Assembly (NCBI GenBank): GCA_027559495.1
Contig: JAMXSV010000015.1
Location: 310,001-374,000, forward strand
Source: Aurifilum marmelostoma
Taxonomy: Eukaryota; Ascomycota; Sordariomycetes; Diaporthales; Cryphonectriaceae
DNA length: 64,000 nt
Direction: 5' to 3'
A program made the position numbers and the translations under genes. The first letter of the stretch is position 1; each line of letters begins with the position of its first letter. The notes under the pieces were generated by a model. That model searched no databases. It was not told the origin of the DNA and saw only the letters and a program-made list of their open reading frames with translations. Positions 42,832 to 56,689 of the stretch are shown in pieces.

Positions 42832-45800
42832 TCTTTATCCTGTTATCTTCCTTGTAATTTTGATTTGAATTCCCTCTTTTTTTTTTTTTTTTTTTTTTCC
42901 TCCTCCTCCTTTCCCTTCCCTGTGAGGGGTTGATTTTTTTGTGTCTTTTTTTTTCCTCCTCTCTTTCCTTCCTCTCCTCTTTTTACCGCCGAGTCTGACG
43001 TGACTTAAGCGAGCCAACAGGTGACGGGCCAATGGTGATGTCGGTGCCCATCTGGGTCCTCTCAAGCGCCCGCCTCGGAATCATCTCCGTGGGGGGGGCC
43101 GTCCAGGATGGATAGACGACACAGTAGACACTCTGGCACCTGGCGACCTATACAGCCTGAGTCATGTACTATTAGGAGGCGTCAGTACTAAGGGGATTGT
43201 GACCACTTCGGCTCTAGAGGTGGATCTGTGCTTGTGTGCAGGAGAGAACAGGATGGAACAGAGGAGAAAGACAAGTAGGCAGGAGTGGTAGGTAGTAGGG
43301 AGTTGGGGGCGGGTTCGTCTCAGTACAGTAATCAGAGAGATGCAGAGGTGGTGTCGAAAGGTGTCGATCCTACACCAGACACACACACACACACACACAG
43401 ACACACACCCACTTGTTAAAAACGCTGGCGTGTGGATACAGTCGCCTGGCTAAACTCCTCCAAAACGTCGGGGAAATGTCCACCTTTGGCTTTCGGACAC
43501 GTCGTTCGGCCAGCACAGAGGAGGCCCTCCTCCTCCACAAGGCAGTACTATGCACACAGTACATAGGGCCATGCGTCAGGTGCCCCTCGACCGAGCGACT
43601 ACCTGATGGGACCCCCCCCTTTTTCTTCTTTCCCCTCATCGAACGCCTTGTTCATCTCGAGACTCAAGACAGACAAGATGGCGGGATCGAATTTGTAAAA
43701 GAAAAAGAAGAAAAAAAAGCCGGCTTACCTAACCGCGACGCTCGAGCCCTGCGGAGGCTCTTCCGATGGGAGACGAAGACAAGGCGGTTCCGCGAGTACA
43801 GGGCGTAGGACGATAAAGTCGTGTGGGATTCAGGCAGCCCCCTTTGGCTCACGGGCCGTGGTGTCGTGAATAGAATGTCCCGAGCACCCTGTCCTTGTTC
43901 AGATGCTCAATGCTCAAATGCTCGACATGCGGGTTACTTCCCCGGATGTGATCTTCTGTGGGGTCCCAGCGAGTCGCGCGCCCTGCAGGCTATCGAGATG
44001 ATGGGCGGGTGACGGTCCTGTTTTTTTCCCTCTCTCTCGGGTCTCCTCTGCAGATGTTACCTTTGCAGTCTTGAACCCGTGGGCTGTCGCAACCTGCCGC
44101 GACTTGAAACGATCAAGGGAAGGGCCGATAACCGATATCGCTGCTCGCTCGCTCGCTCGTTTGTTCTTTTGTCCGCTCTTTTAACTCTCTCACTCACACA
44201 CTCTCACTCACACAGACCACGCACGCCTCTGGCAGGCAGGAAGGCAGTCAGACAGATGGGTAGATAGATAAACAGATAGACAGATATCCACAGGCTGCGG
44301 AGTGTCTCGACTCAGTTGCACCCCACTGGCAAGGAGTAGTGGGGGGGGAGGACGACGGCGGCGGCGGCGACGAGATGAGACCTAGTGGACGGGCATGAAC
44401 TACCCTCAGCGAGGATTGCAGCAGAAAGGGGGACCCCGCGGGACTAGAGCTAAGGGCTAAGGACGACGAAGGCCACTGCCTTTTATATAGAGCAAGCCGG
44501 GCGCGGCCGTCTGTCTTTGACGCGCCAACCGGTTCGGTTTCGGTGTCTCACTACATGCAGTACATGGATTTCCACCCAATCCGTCCAGAGTAACCCGTCC
44601 TCCCGTCCTGCGAGGAAAGCCTCGGCGGCAAAACTCCCCCCCTTCTCCTCCTTTTTCATCCTCCTCTTCCCGTTTTGTGGCTGGGGGGGCGAGGGAAGCG
44701 GGCCAATATCGAGATGGGAGCTTGTTACGGAGTAATGCGGGGGAGAAGCAACACTCACATGTGGAACAAGGCCCAGGGCAGGTGCAGTTGGTGGGGATTT
44801 TGGGGGGGGGGGAGGGGAGTACGCCGCCTCTGGCAGCAAGGCGGTCGGCTACGGATGATGGCACAGTAGCGCACCTTTTAATTATTATTTTATTTTATTT
44901 TTTTCATCTTCTTTTTTTCCTATTTTTGCCCAGGTCTCTAATTGTCAAACAGCCACACCAACTCTTCCTGCAGGGCCCCGCGCAATTCGATTGGACATGC
45001 TCTCTCACGTTGAGGTCACCGGTCTAAGCATTGGCGAGCCTGTTGGCCCGTGACAGTTTACCGGTCTCGCTCTAGTGCCCGGCGCCCGCAGGGGGAGGTC
45101 AGCCAGAGTCAGCGTATGGTCAGCCCTCGGTTACAACTAGTACGTCCTAGATAGACGCATCTCGAATCCCTCGCCATCGTCCTCTTGGTGGTCCTGATTT
45201 TTGCTATCCTTGGCCTCCCAAGGATCTAGATTTTGACTTCTGTCGTCTCCCCGCAATAACGATCCTACACTTTCCTTCTACCTAAACCTCTTCCAACACT
45301 CTTTTTCCCGGCGCTTTCTTCTACCCGAGCCTCTCTGGCCCTTAGCGTTTGCTGGCTACTGCAAGCCTGAATCTCCAGCCTGCAAGGCTACGCGAGATAC
45401 AGAAGGACTCACGATGCAGCGTACTGGCTTGAGACCAGATGGGGTCAGCCATCGTCGTCAATCATACTAATATAATTACTTTGCTATAGATCGCGTTACA
45501 TTCTGTTGTGGTACATGATACCCATCGGTAGATCGCCAGATGCGCATACATATATATTAATCTGTACATTTCCATACAACGTACCGCATACCAAGTAGGA
45601 GGAGGACCATTTTCTGACGAGGTTTCATCCGTCAGGGCCGCGTCAGCCTTATGGCCCTCCCTCATTGCGGCCTGCAGTCTGCCAGGTGACTGGAACTTTG
45701 AGGCCCCTCCCCGTACCCGCCCTCGTGACGCCTGTACTATCCAGACACAGAAGCGGAGGCAGTCTAGGGGTCCTCCGGTTGAAGTAATGTGGCTTCTGAA

Positions 45801-47479
45801 AAGAGCCCTGATCTTCTCCAATTAACCCTTATTGAGGAGTGTCCATGAACAGAGTACAGATTGGGGGTGGTACTTATCCGGTGATGTGGTGTTTTTTGCT
45901 TGGCGGACGGGGAGGTTATGCGAGTACTACCACAAAATGTATCTAATATCATAGTGTTACTACATACTTGTTCCGAAGTGTACTATGCATAGCACTAGCC
46001 AGACATTGGCTGGCTATGACAGTGTGCTGTGATCTGGATAAGAGACCCTTCTAGCAGCGCCGAACCCGGGGGGATCATCTTCTATGGCCTACAGCGTCTA
46101 GCTGACTGTACCTGACTGGTCCTGAGGAACGTGGCCGCAGGATTTTTTGTCTTTCTTGTGGTCCTTCCCCACGCTCAGCTGAGATCTGTCGTCAGCATCG
46201 AAAGTTCAAATTGGATGCTGGAAATACATGGTGGCCAGGCTCTAGCGTGCTGTACTGTACTGTACTGTACTGTACTGTAAGTAGATGAGTTCTCAACGCC
46301 CCTGCAGAGACCATCGAAGAGCTGGTACTGGATTGATCATTTTACCAGACAATTAGTACCCAAAGGAAGAGAAGGAGAAGAAATAATAGGAATTCAACTG
46401 TGCTTCTGGCCTTTGCTAAGGCCTTGAGATACCTCCATCTGAAGGAATTATGCCCATCTTAGCATCATCGAGTTGGGTAGATGTCACGTGGACCCAGCGC
46501 ACGGGCCATGTCTGCGTGCGGACCTCCTGAGCTTCAACCCCTGCCCGTTTGGAGACAGACATCTGCCGTCGCCCTCTTGTCTGTCGATGGCAGCCAAAGC
46601 ATACCACCACCACCAACATCAACAACCCGGCCCCTCCATATTCTTCGCATCCAGTATCCATTGACGAATCTCATACAGCATTTTCGGTCACCGTACACCT
46701 TCATTCATACTGGTGAGTCACCCTCAGCCCTCAGTCACGTACCTGACCCCGAGCAAGCTGCGAGGGAAGCAGACGGCCCGCCTTCAGCCCCTCCATCTTC
46801 ATAGGCGAACCCGCCCTGGTCTCACAACGCCCCAACCCGCCCAACTTCTCCTCCGGGCACTTTCGATCCCTTCGCTCAACCCCAAGCCAGTGCTGACCTT
46901 TTCTTTGTCTTGCCGCACACTTCCCTAGCCCGTGTTACAATTACAGCCCAAGCAGAAAACCAAAACTTAAAAAAATAAGAAAGGAAAAGAAACAAACACA
47001 GTCATCTGACCAACCCGTTCGACGTCTACTGCTGTTGGCCTGGTGCACCCGCACCCGTTTGCGTCTGTCCAAGAAAGCTACACCACGCTGCCCAGCTTGC
47101 CTCTTCGAGTCAGTCAGCTGTGACGACCACCGAACAACTCGGTCATCCCGATCCTCCCCCCTCCCGAGAAGGCCACCTTCGTTCGATCCTGTATATCCGG
47201 AGCTGGACCTCGTCCTTGCGTCGGCATCGATGAAGCGCTGATCAAGAGAAGAGGAAGACCGTCTCTTTGCTGCCGCTGCTCCTCCGCCTCGCCCGCTTCT
47301 CCCCGACCTTCTATGCTCGAGACTTCCTCCGTCGAGATCCATGCGCCGGCGCCGACCACAGCGTTGCTCCATCCACACCTTACATGAGCTGCAGAGCTGC
47401 TACCACGACGAGAACCCACCGCCCTGCTGCCAAGCGTGCCTGCCTGTCCCGACCCGCAGCTCTCATCTACGATAGCTAG
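42832..47479. other. Long intergenic region
   Basis: About 4.6 kb. A T22 tract (42877-42898) adjoins the methyltransferase start, an AC repeat is at 43379-43399, G runs are at 44341-44349 and 44803-44812, and a TGTAC repeat is at 46251-46279. The right 800 bases are C-rich and probably form the long leader of the Ccr4 gene. ORFs up to about 145 codons exist without coding bias. I see no RNA gene. Confidence 0.5.
46251..46279. repeat. (TGTAC)n pentanucleotide repeat
   Basis: Five complete TGTAC units plus TGTA. Confidence 0.95.
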
Positions 47480-49857
47480 ATGGCAGATGGTTATCAATAC
47501 CTCCAGCAGCACCTCGGAAACTTCCTCTACGCGCAACCTGCCCCCAAGAACTCGCTTGCCGACCAGACCCTTCTGAACACTCTCCTCAGCCACGTGTCCC
47601 CGAGCCCCCGCCCCAGCTCGAATCCTTCAGATCGGGGCTCGCCAGGTCGATCCGCCCAAGGCATGTACAGCACCGGTCATCAGCCGGGGCCCAACTCCCG
47701 GCTCAATGGCGGGTCTAATGCCGCATCACGCTCCATGCAGATGTTGTACAACCACCCCTCCAATGCGACGGCTCAATACACCCATCCGTCACACCACCAG
47801 GGCATCCAGCCCGACCACTCCGCCCATGGTGCGTCCATGGGCCACGCCTCTGCCTACTCCAGCGGCATAATACCAAACGCGAGCCCCTACTCGGCCAACA
47901 ATATCCCCAATGGCCACCCCGGCACAACAAGAGGTGGCCAGGCGCAGCAGATCAACGAGGAGTGGGCTCTGCAGCTCCGGCTACACAAGGAGGCCGAGAG
48001 GGCGCACACGGCCATGAACGAGCAGCACAGCGGCCATTACTTTGCGCGGCTCAAGGCGGCTGAGAACAGAGGCATAGGCCCCTCTGTTGCTGCCGCCTCG
48101 ACCAACAATGTGGTGGACGGTGATGACGAGCAAGGTGTCAGGCGCCCCCACATGGTGGAGAAGACAGACCAGCGGCAGGAGTGGTTCAACATGGACCTGA
48201 GCGGCCAGGGCGTGCGGCATCTCTCGCCGGAGCTCTTTGATCATTATGCCTTCCTGAAGGAGCTGTATCTCGCGTCGAACAAGCTCTCGCACGTCCCTGC
48301 AGCACTGGGCCAGCTGAGGAAGCTGACCCTGCTGGAGCTGTCGCACAACCAGATCACCGAGGTCCCTCCCGAGTTGGGCATGTGCACTTCCCTGAAACAA
48401 CTCTTGCTCTTTGACAATCAGATCCAGACCCTCCCGTACGAACTGGGCTCGCTCTTCAACCTGGAAATCCTCGGCATCGAGGGAAATCCCCTGGAGACAG
48501 AGCTGAAGCAGGAGCTGATGGAAAAGGGCACCAAGAGTTTGATCTCTCTCCTTCGCGAGCAGGCAAAGGGTAAGCCGTCCTCCGATATCCTTTGTACCAA
48601 CACAAGAGGGACAGGAGTGAAGAAGAAGAAAGAATATTACGTCAAATTACTAACGCTTGTGGTTTTGCAGTGCCCCTTCCACCAAATCCTCGACCACTCA
48701 TAGTTCTCAATGAGGACATCTCGCCTGCTCTGGAGCGCGTCAAGATTCTCACCTGGAACATCCTCTGCGAAAAATACTCCACGACCAATGTGTATGGGTA
48801 CACCCCAAGCGGAGCTCTTGCATGGGATTTCCGCAAGGATGGTATCCTTCAAGAGATCAGGGAGCGCGATGCCGACATCGTGTGTCTGCAGGAGGTGTCA
48901 GTCGATGCTATGCGGGAGGTCTTGAGTCCGGAACTCGCCGCAGACGGCTACAAGGGAGTGCAGTTCTCCAGGACGAAGGCCAAGGTGATGTACGACAAGG
49001 AGGCGAACGCGGTCGATGGTTGCGCCATCTTCTACAAGGCCAAGAAGTACATCCTCCTGGACAAGCAGGTCATCGATTTCTCTACCATCGCGATCAACCG
49101 GCCTGACATGAAGACTCACCACGACATCTTCAACCGTGTCATGCCCAAGGACAACATCGGCATGATATGCTTCTTTGAGAGCCGGCAGACCGGAGCAAGG
49201 ATGATCGTGGCCAACGCCCACCTGGCCTGGGAGCCCGAGCTGGCAGACGTGAAGCTCATCCAGACGGCCATTCTTATGGAGAATGTCACCAAGTTTGGAG
49301 AGAAGTACGCTCGGTGGCCGGCATGCCGCGATAAGAAGTACATCCAGCTCGCAGCCGACGAGGACGAACAGGACGTGATGCCCGAGCCAGCGCCCTCGCA
49401 GGAATACCGGAACAATACGGACCTTCCGCTCCTGATCTGTGGTGACTACAACTCTCCTAGCGACAGTTCGGTGTATGAGCTGCTGTCGAAGGGACGGGTC
49501 GCGCCGGACCATGCAGACTTTGGTGGGCGTCAGTATGGTGTCTTCACACGTGACGGTATCGAACATCCTTTCCACCTCAGGTCGTCATATTCAGCCCTGA
49601 ACGGCACACCAGACGAGATGCCGTTCACAAACTACGTGCCCACCTTCAATGGCGTGATCGACTACATCTGGTACTCCAGCAACTCTCTAGAGGTCATCTC
49701 CCTCTTGGGCCCGCCTGACATGGAATACCTGAGGAGGGTACCTGGATTTCCTCACTACCACTTCCCATCCGACCACCTTCACCTCATGACCGAGGTGGCT
49801 ATCAAGGCCCGGAAGGACAAGAAGGCATTGCCTGAATCCGACTTCTCGGGTCGATAA
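47480..49857 (+). CDS. CCR4: CCR4-NOT complex deadenylase Ccr4
   Basis: Exons 47480-48569 and 48671-49857 give 758 residues. It is the catalytic subunit of the CCR4-NOT complex, which shortens mRNA poly(A) tails in the cytoplasm. The N-terminus (MADGYQYLQQHLGNFLYAQP, then a Gln/Asn/Ser-rich region) is followed by leucine-rich repeats at about 238-340 (KELYLASNKLSHVPAALGQL and two more turns), which bind the Caf1 nuclease. The exonuclease-endonuclease-phosphatase domain starts near 385 (VKILTWNILCEKYST). Catalytic residues are visible: Glu in CLQEVS (about 437), Asp/Asn in CGDYNSP (about 621) and Asp/His in PSDHLHLMTEV (about 731). Length is in the fungal range. A long C-rich leader precedes the ATG. 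Confidence 0.97.
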
Positions 49858-52800
49858 AGTCGTTTTGCACTTTCTCATCAGTCGGTTTTTTGGCGTGGGC
49901 GCGCTGCTTTGGAATCTTGCGCTACTTTGGTTGTCGGATTTGGGGTGGGCAAACCCGGTGTTCTGGATCTGGTTCTACAAACGGAAGCGAGATGCGACAA
50001 TGGGGGAGGGGGGAGAGATATCTTGTTCCTTGGGCGACAGGGCTGGTTGGTTGGAGTGCGTGTGTGCATCTTGCGGGTGCGTGATTCCTATGTTTGTTAC
50101 GTGCGTAATTTTTTTTTTTTCTTATCTTTTGACTTTCCTTTTCCTTGGGACCGGTGGGTTGATCTACGATGCTGATTGAAGATGAGGGAACAGTGTCAGA
50201 ACTATGGAGGCGTAAGAGACGTGACTCTGGACACAAGACATTTTCTACTAAGAATCATCACATGACCACATGTTTGGCTGGAAATTCTGAAATGCTCTTG
50301 TCACTTCAGTTATTGTCAAAGAAAACACAGCAGAGCCCCCCACGGACAGAGAGCAGAGGACGAGGGGTGAAAAGACACGGGGCAGTGTGGTCCAGCTTGT
50401 AGGAATATATTCCCATTTATGGTTGTTGTCACCTTTGTGCGTTCAAGAAACAGCCACATCGTCTCCGTGCGTCTCTGCATGTCCTGCCGAGAACGAAGAC
50501 AGCGTTGGCATTCTCTCCCACACACAGCCTGAGTATGTGTTTGAGCTGGATAGTGGGTGCTCTGGATACTGGCCAACACAAGTGGGCGCAAAACATACAA
50601 GAGTAGACCTTTGTCTAGTGGCAATGAGTCGGAAGGGAGAGGCAAAGGCGAGGAGAAGCTCAGTTCAAGGTAGCGTAGGCTGGCTCTAATGATTTTGAGC
50701 CATTGTTCAGTCATACTGCATTTATTTTATTCTTGTTCTGTTGTATGTCCTTTTCCAAGTTAGAAAATTCTATTCATTCTCACAGATTTTTGTCTTCCAC
50801 TTTGCGTCTCTTCCTGACTGGTCGTCCAGAGCAGCCTGTGGATGACATACCTACGCCACTACTTCGCACGTTGACGGGAAAGTGGTAGGTAAGTGGTGAA
50901 GACAGGCGGAGAGGTCAGATCCCTTCCTCCCTCAAGCTCCCCCCCCCCCCCCCGGGTCCTTTTTCCCGCAGGATCGTAACATGTATTACGCCTGTCAGTC
51001 ACGTCTAGTCACAACGCCCATGGGCGGCGGAAGGCATCCAGCCGATTAAAATAAGCCATGCCGTGTAGATACGAGAGAAATGCGTAGGGGTCCTCCTCCT
51101 GCTCAGCTGGACCGGCCGGCGGCTTACAGCTGTGGTTGCATCTTTGTCTCAGAGATACGAGAGTAGCGCCCAGGTAAAGAGGTATCACGGACGGCGCAAG
51201 CATGCCGGTGCCAGGGGGGTTTGCAGTTCAGCTTTGCACTGCCGATCGGGGGGGGGGGCGGGGAGCTGGCTGACTTTGTGGGGTTGCAATTGGACGGGCG
51301 GTAGTCTTGCCTTTTTCTGGACTTTTGTGCTTGCAGATCCTGCATGCGTATGGCAACGCCCCGATCCACGGACCTCCAAGCAGGTGGGGGAAATGCTAAG
51401 ATCCGGGTGAGGGCGAGGAGAGGGCAGAGGTCGTGAAATGCTTTGTTTGCTCTGCGGCCGGGCGGTGATTTTGTCGGGGCGCATATCTACATACGTCGCG
51501 CGATCTTACCTGGGTATCTCGCTTCGGGTGCACGTCGCCTGGCGAAATACCGTGCGCTGGCGGGTGATTTTGTCTCTCGCCTGGCTTCTTCTGTTTTTTT
51601 GGCTGGAAATAGGCTGGTCGAGAGGATACGAGGGCGGCGCAATCCTGGGCCGGAGGTGGCTGATGGCCCTTGGGTAGAGAGCCAGCAGCGGGATGAGAGG
51701 ACAGCGGCTGGGGACTACGTCTAGGTTATACAACTGGTGGCGTTGGTGGTGTATCAAAAGCAAAGTTTTGTATATATTATCTCTAATTAGGTCGGCTGGA
51801 CTATTCACATATTAATGTCTACGTGTAGGACATACACAGACAAGCAGAGGATTGCTTGCCATGCGACTGGATTGATCGAGGATATCAAGACGGAAGTGGT
51901 TGGTGAACGGGCGTATCTACTTGATATACACACAACACAGCAGTTGACACGGAGGCTCGCCTTTCCCAATGTGAGCGCACTGAACCACAAAGGCAGGCAG
52001 AGAGGAAGAGAGGGGAGAAAGAAAAAAAAAGAGACCATCCATGCAATCATCCATTCATCTATCCAGATAGGCATCCTAACAAGTGACGCGATGATGTTTT
52101 CCGACCCTCGGCTCCAGCGCGATCGACGGGTCGAGCGGCCGGGAATCCTAAGGTGTCATTACATGTGATTGTTGTTGGTTGCTGTGGACCCCCCTCTCTC
52201 TCTCTCTCTCATTCTGGCTTGTTCTTGGAAGGGATCCCGAGACCCAAAGCTACTGTATCCCCGCGGGGTTCTATGCTCAGGGATCTCGAGCCAATGATCT
52301 GATGATAGCGACACCGGAGGTTCAGATCGCCATTGTGCATATGGGATTCTCGTCACAAGATGACGAAAAGGCTGCCAGCTGGCTTGAGACCACATCACTT
52401 TTCGCACAGGGAGGAGGGAGCGGGGAATTATTGCACGGGCAGGTTTTGGATAAAAGAAAAGAAGAAGATTAGTCTTGTCGTGTGATGCATCGGATTTTCT
52501 CTTTTCGGGAGGGACTTGGCATCCTAGTCGGTGTGGAGGGGTGAAACAAACATCAACAAGCAGCAGATAGCTCGCATGAGGCAGTCCTTCTTTCGGAAGG
52601 TGGCAGAGACAAGGAGGGTGAGGAAGAGAGTATTTGCCGCACCTGTCACAACCTGCGATGCATCAAGGAGGGCATCAGTGCCGAGACGTACTCGATGCAA
52701 GGCTTACTAGGTAGTAGTGTCATACCAAGTACATATATTACGACGCTACTGCCGGGAGGTGGCACTGATTTCCCACGCGCCGCGGGCGGCTGTTCAGCAA

Positions 52801-55800
52801 TGCCAGGATGAACGTAGTACTCTGAGGACTTTGCAGAGAGTGAGAGAGAGAGAAGACGTCTCAAGCAGGCCCGGATCAACCGAGCAACAGGTCTAACGGA
52901 TAGTTTGGTAAAGGGTGGAAAGGGAAAAAAAAAGGAAGACGACGACGTCACCAGCCCACCTTTGGTCGAGTTGCATCATGGTATACATATTGACCTTCGT
53001 CCCGAGACCTTGATGGCGGTGTGAGATTTGCTTGCTCCCCCAAGCAGGCGCGGGTGAGGCCAGGCTCTGTACAGTATGTATGTGTCTGGAGCAGCGGTCC
53101 GGGGAACAGAGTCGAGAGCCAACCAACCGTTGTAACTTGGGGCGGGGGAGGGGTACGACACTAGAGATGGCTCACCAGGCCACGCACGCCAAGGTTATAA
53201 GCCTAATGGGAAAGCTTGTTGCATGTGTGTTTGCGTGGACGTGTGTCTGTGTGTCCTGCGTGTGCCAGTCAAGATCCTGCATTGACCCATTGAGACGATA
53301 AGTCTTTGGTGCACATGATAATCCCACTAATGCCATACAATACCTGGCGTGCCTGGGTGGCCATTATGCCCTCCCCGCTTCCGGTCAACCCACCACCAAA
53401 ATCATCCAAGTTATCATGGCATAACTTTTGAGCGCGGTCAAGTGCCGAGCACCAAGAGATCGTCCCTGCAGCGTCCACTGATGGCAGACCTCTAATGATT
53501 TGCTGGCCGTGTTACATTTTGTGGGGAAATATGAGAAGGGGGTTGGGTCTGGTAGGTTCATGGGTTGAGGTTTTTCTTTTTCTGTCTTTATTTTCTTTGT
53601 TCCCGGCGGAACACCCGTCGGGCATACTTGCTTCTTTACCCTGGCCTGATCTGGAGTGTAGATAATTAGGGAGGGGCATGTGTTCGAGAAAAGATGTGGC
53701 GGGGCAATAAGAATTCTGCAGATCATGGAACGCAATATGAAATTATTGACTACCAATTGGGAAGCGTACTGAGTCCCTGACAAGCCATAAGTAGAACAGA
53801 AATGATTACTCACCTGCAAGATGGTCGACCTCTGCATCACTCATGGCTCAAATTGCAGACTAACAACCCTCACACAGAAATCACCACACGAGAGGGAGCG
53901 ACCTCTAGCCTCCTTCATCAACTATATTCCACAGTACTATACACGTCAGTATCAGCAATCACATCAACGTCGACCAACGATTATCCGACATGGGGATGAT
54001 CCCAAGTGGTCTAGACCGGGACAGGCTTGGGGGGTAAGAAAAGAAACTTGGAACAAGGCATTGACCCGCGACTGGTCCCACGGCCTCCGGAGCGTTGCAG
54101 TCATTGATATGATTTCTCCTCTAGCGGCAAGACAGACAAGTAGATAATATCAAATGGTCATTTGTTTTCCCTCCTCATCAATCAGCCCCTCGGGTCTATC
54201 TATTGATAAGGGGGGGGGGGTCCTTATCCTGTAAGCATTTTCCCCGGCTCTCCTCATCCTCTCGCCCCCATCCATCCATCTTTTCATCAAGGTTGGCACA
54301 GGACCACAAAACCTTGTGCCAAGTCCCGGCCGAAAATCTGGGGAATCTGGTTAGTTGATCATCCTGCGCCTGCAGGTAGTAGCGTACACAGTAATACAGC
54401 CTGTGTCCCCCGATGAGGAAACGAAACAAACCCTCCCCCCTCTCTCGACTTGGGGCCTCATCATATTTTCCTTTCCTTTTTCTTCTCGTTTGCACCTCTG
54501 GCCCAGCGCAAGGTAAAAAGTGTATGCTACATATACAAAGTGTGAGGCTGAAGGGTGCATAAACGGTGTCGTGGTCTGTGCCTCAAAACAGGTGTGTTTA
54601 CCTTGCAGGTTGACTATTGGACACTAATCCTGCCGCAGAGATACTGATAGGCAGTGATGAATACCATATGAGGCAAGACGCAAGCCAAACTTTACTTTTG
54701 AGGTGTGCTTCTGGGGATGAGTGAGCACGGCGTCCTGTCTACCCATTCCCCTCCCCGCTCCCCAGCACAGAGCGGCAGACAGACCGGCTGGTACCGAGGA
54801 GGGGTGTCTCTCTCCAAGGTGGCTGGTTGTTGGACGGCTGGATGGACGGATGGCAAAATGCCAAGTCATAATGATGACTAGCTGATCACTTGTGCCTTGG
54901 ATGCATTCGAGCATCGACGATTACGGACAGTGGGCACATGCAACCAACCAAAACAACAGTGATACAAACACTAACAACATCAACAACAACAACAACAGAA
55001 AAGAAAAGTGGGGGAGGACAGCTAGGTTCAGTCGGACAAGAAAATCATTCACAAATGAACAACCAGAGCAAAGAAAGAAAGAAAAAAGTCTGCAGGGGAA
55101 AGAAATTTTCCTTTCGAGTCTAGTCATGTTAGCAGTGACGTTATTATGCAATCTTTGAACCAATGCCGACATGCTACAACAAGCTTGTGAGCGCATATTA
55201 GAATTTCGAGTCATGGTCACGAAGACTACCTGTCCCAGTGCAGGGCGGCGGCGGCGGCGGCGGCCATCGTGGCAATGAAATGCCGTTACCAGCGATCCCG
55301 TGCGGCGCTCGCCCAGGTGTCATGGATGGCCGTTTCCAGGGCCTTGTTAGCAGGGGACGAGGGGGACAGTGCGAGATGATCGACCCACTGGAAGAGAGGT
55401 AGCGAGCGCACGGAATTAGCAACATTCCCTCCCCTATATCTCACATGGTTTCTCAGAAGAGAGTGTGAAAATAGGCTACTGCTATGGAATCACAGCAAGA
55501 CTTGGTACTAGCCGCATTATCTCTCTGTCTGCCCAGTTAAACGGAGCAGATCGAGGAGACGCAGATTGTCACCGACTACAGAAGGGAATAATATGCAATC
55601 ATCTGGACCACCTGTTCAGTATCACGCAATGTGCAATAGTCATACATACTACTAGGTGACAAAGACTAGATACGGTAGTGTTATCGTGATGAAGCGATCG
55701 TCATAAAAAGCTTGTTGGTAGATCCTTGAGAAAGGTGTTCGCCCTGGAAACCGACTGACTGAGAGAGGTAGACAGACAGGCAGGACAGCCTGACAGGGTA

Positions 55801-56569
55801 GAGTAGCGGTCGCCCGGTCGCCCCCCTTCTAAATCTTCAGGCCCCCCACCCCGCCTAGGGCACCACCAGGCCCCCACTACGACCGCCTGACAGAGGACTG
55901 CCGACCTGGCACTGTACGACCCGCGTACCTGCGTATCCCCTCCTACTAAGTAAGATTTAGTAGTCGGCCCCAGGCCCCTCGCCCGTTACGCCTGCCCCGT
56001 GGCTGTCCAAGGTGCTATGCTATTCTCAGGTTTCGTCCTCTCAATTTTCACCAGCGGCCTTGATCCTAACCACTGAACCACCAAAGGCTCAGCGCTGCTG
56101 CACCACCTGCGACCAAAAGGCACCACGCCCCAATCCTCCTCCTCCCCAAAATCTCACAACGCTTCCTTGAGGAGAGGGGACGTCTCGCAGCTGCACTGCC
56201 CTTTATTTTTTGTTACTGTTCCCTCTCCATCACCGTCTTACTCACACATCTCACCTCACCTCTTCCTTTACCCCTGATTACCGATTTTCCATTCGACTCC
56301 CGCTCCCCACAGCGACACGCAACCGATACTGCTTACAGTTCAGCAACAACCTTAATCTTTGTCGCCTTTTTTTCTTCTTCTTCTTCTTGTCTCTCCTTTC
56401 ACCTGTTGATCATCAACAACAAAGACCACCCGACACCAGCGGATACAGACCATACAGACACATACAGACACAAGGGACACAAGGCGCGCTGACACGCACG
56501 AAACTCGAGTGGACCGGCTGGCGGCGGGACCGACAAAAAAAAAACAACCAACGAAGCAAGGCAGATCGC
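49858..56569. other. 7-kb intergenic region
   Basis: The longest gap in the window. A C16 run lies at 50939-50954, G runs at 51249-51258 and 54210-54219, a CT tract at 52193-52209, a GGC repeat at 55247-55262, and a tRNA 5'-half-like piece at 56061-56090 (minus). ORFs reach about 150 codons (53385-53840, minus) but are AT-mixed and match nothing. The last several hundred bases, pyrimidine-rich then A-rich, look like the promoter and leader of the AcrB gene. Confidence 0.5.
50939..50954. repeat. C16 homopolymer
   Basis: Sixteen consecutive C, directly visible. Confidence 0.95.
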
Positions 56570-56689
56570 ATGTCTGGGCTCGCACCGTCCCGTTCACCCT
56601 CCTTTGTGCCAACCCGGGTCGGCCTTGAGCTGAGCGAGGTTGAACACAACGACCATATCCCTCCTCCTGCCGCCCCGAACCAGGGCTGA
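56570..56689 (+). promoter_or_regulatory. Upstream ORF in the leader of the AcrB gene
   Basis: An ATG at 56570 opens a 39-codon ORF (beginning MSGLAPSRSPSFVPTRVGLE) that closes with TGA about 250 bases before the AcrB start at 56943. The region is probably transcribed leader, so it may act as a translational brake. It is not in frame with the main ORF. Confidence 0.35.

Noticed and set aside
53385..53840. 151-codon minus-strand ORF in the 7-kb gap
   Set aside because: Composition follows the AT-mixed background, third positions are unbiased, and nothing in the sequence suggests a domain.
56061..56090. A second tRNA gene on the minus strand
   Set aside because: Only a D-arm-like piece with an A box is present. 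There is no acceptor pairing, no T arm and no B box.
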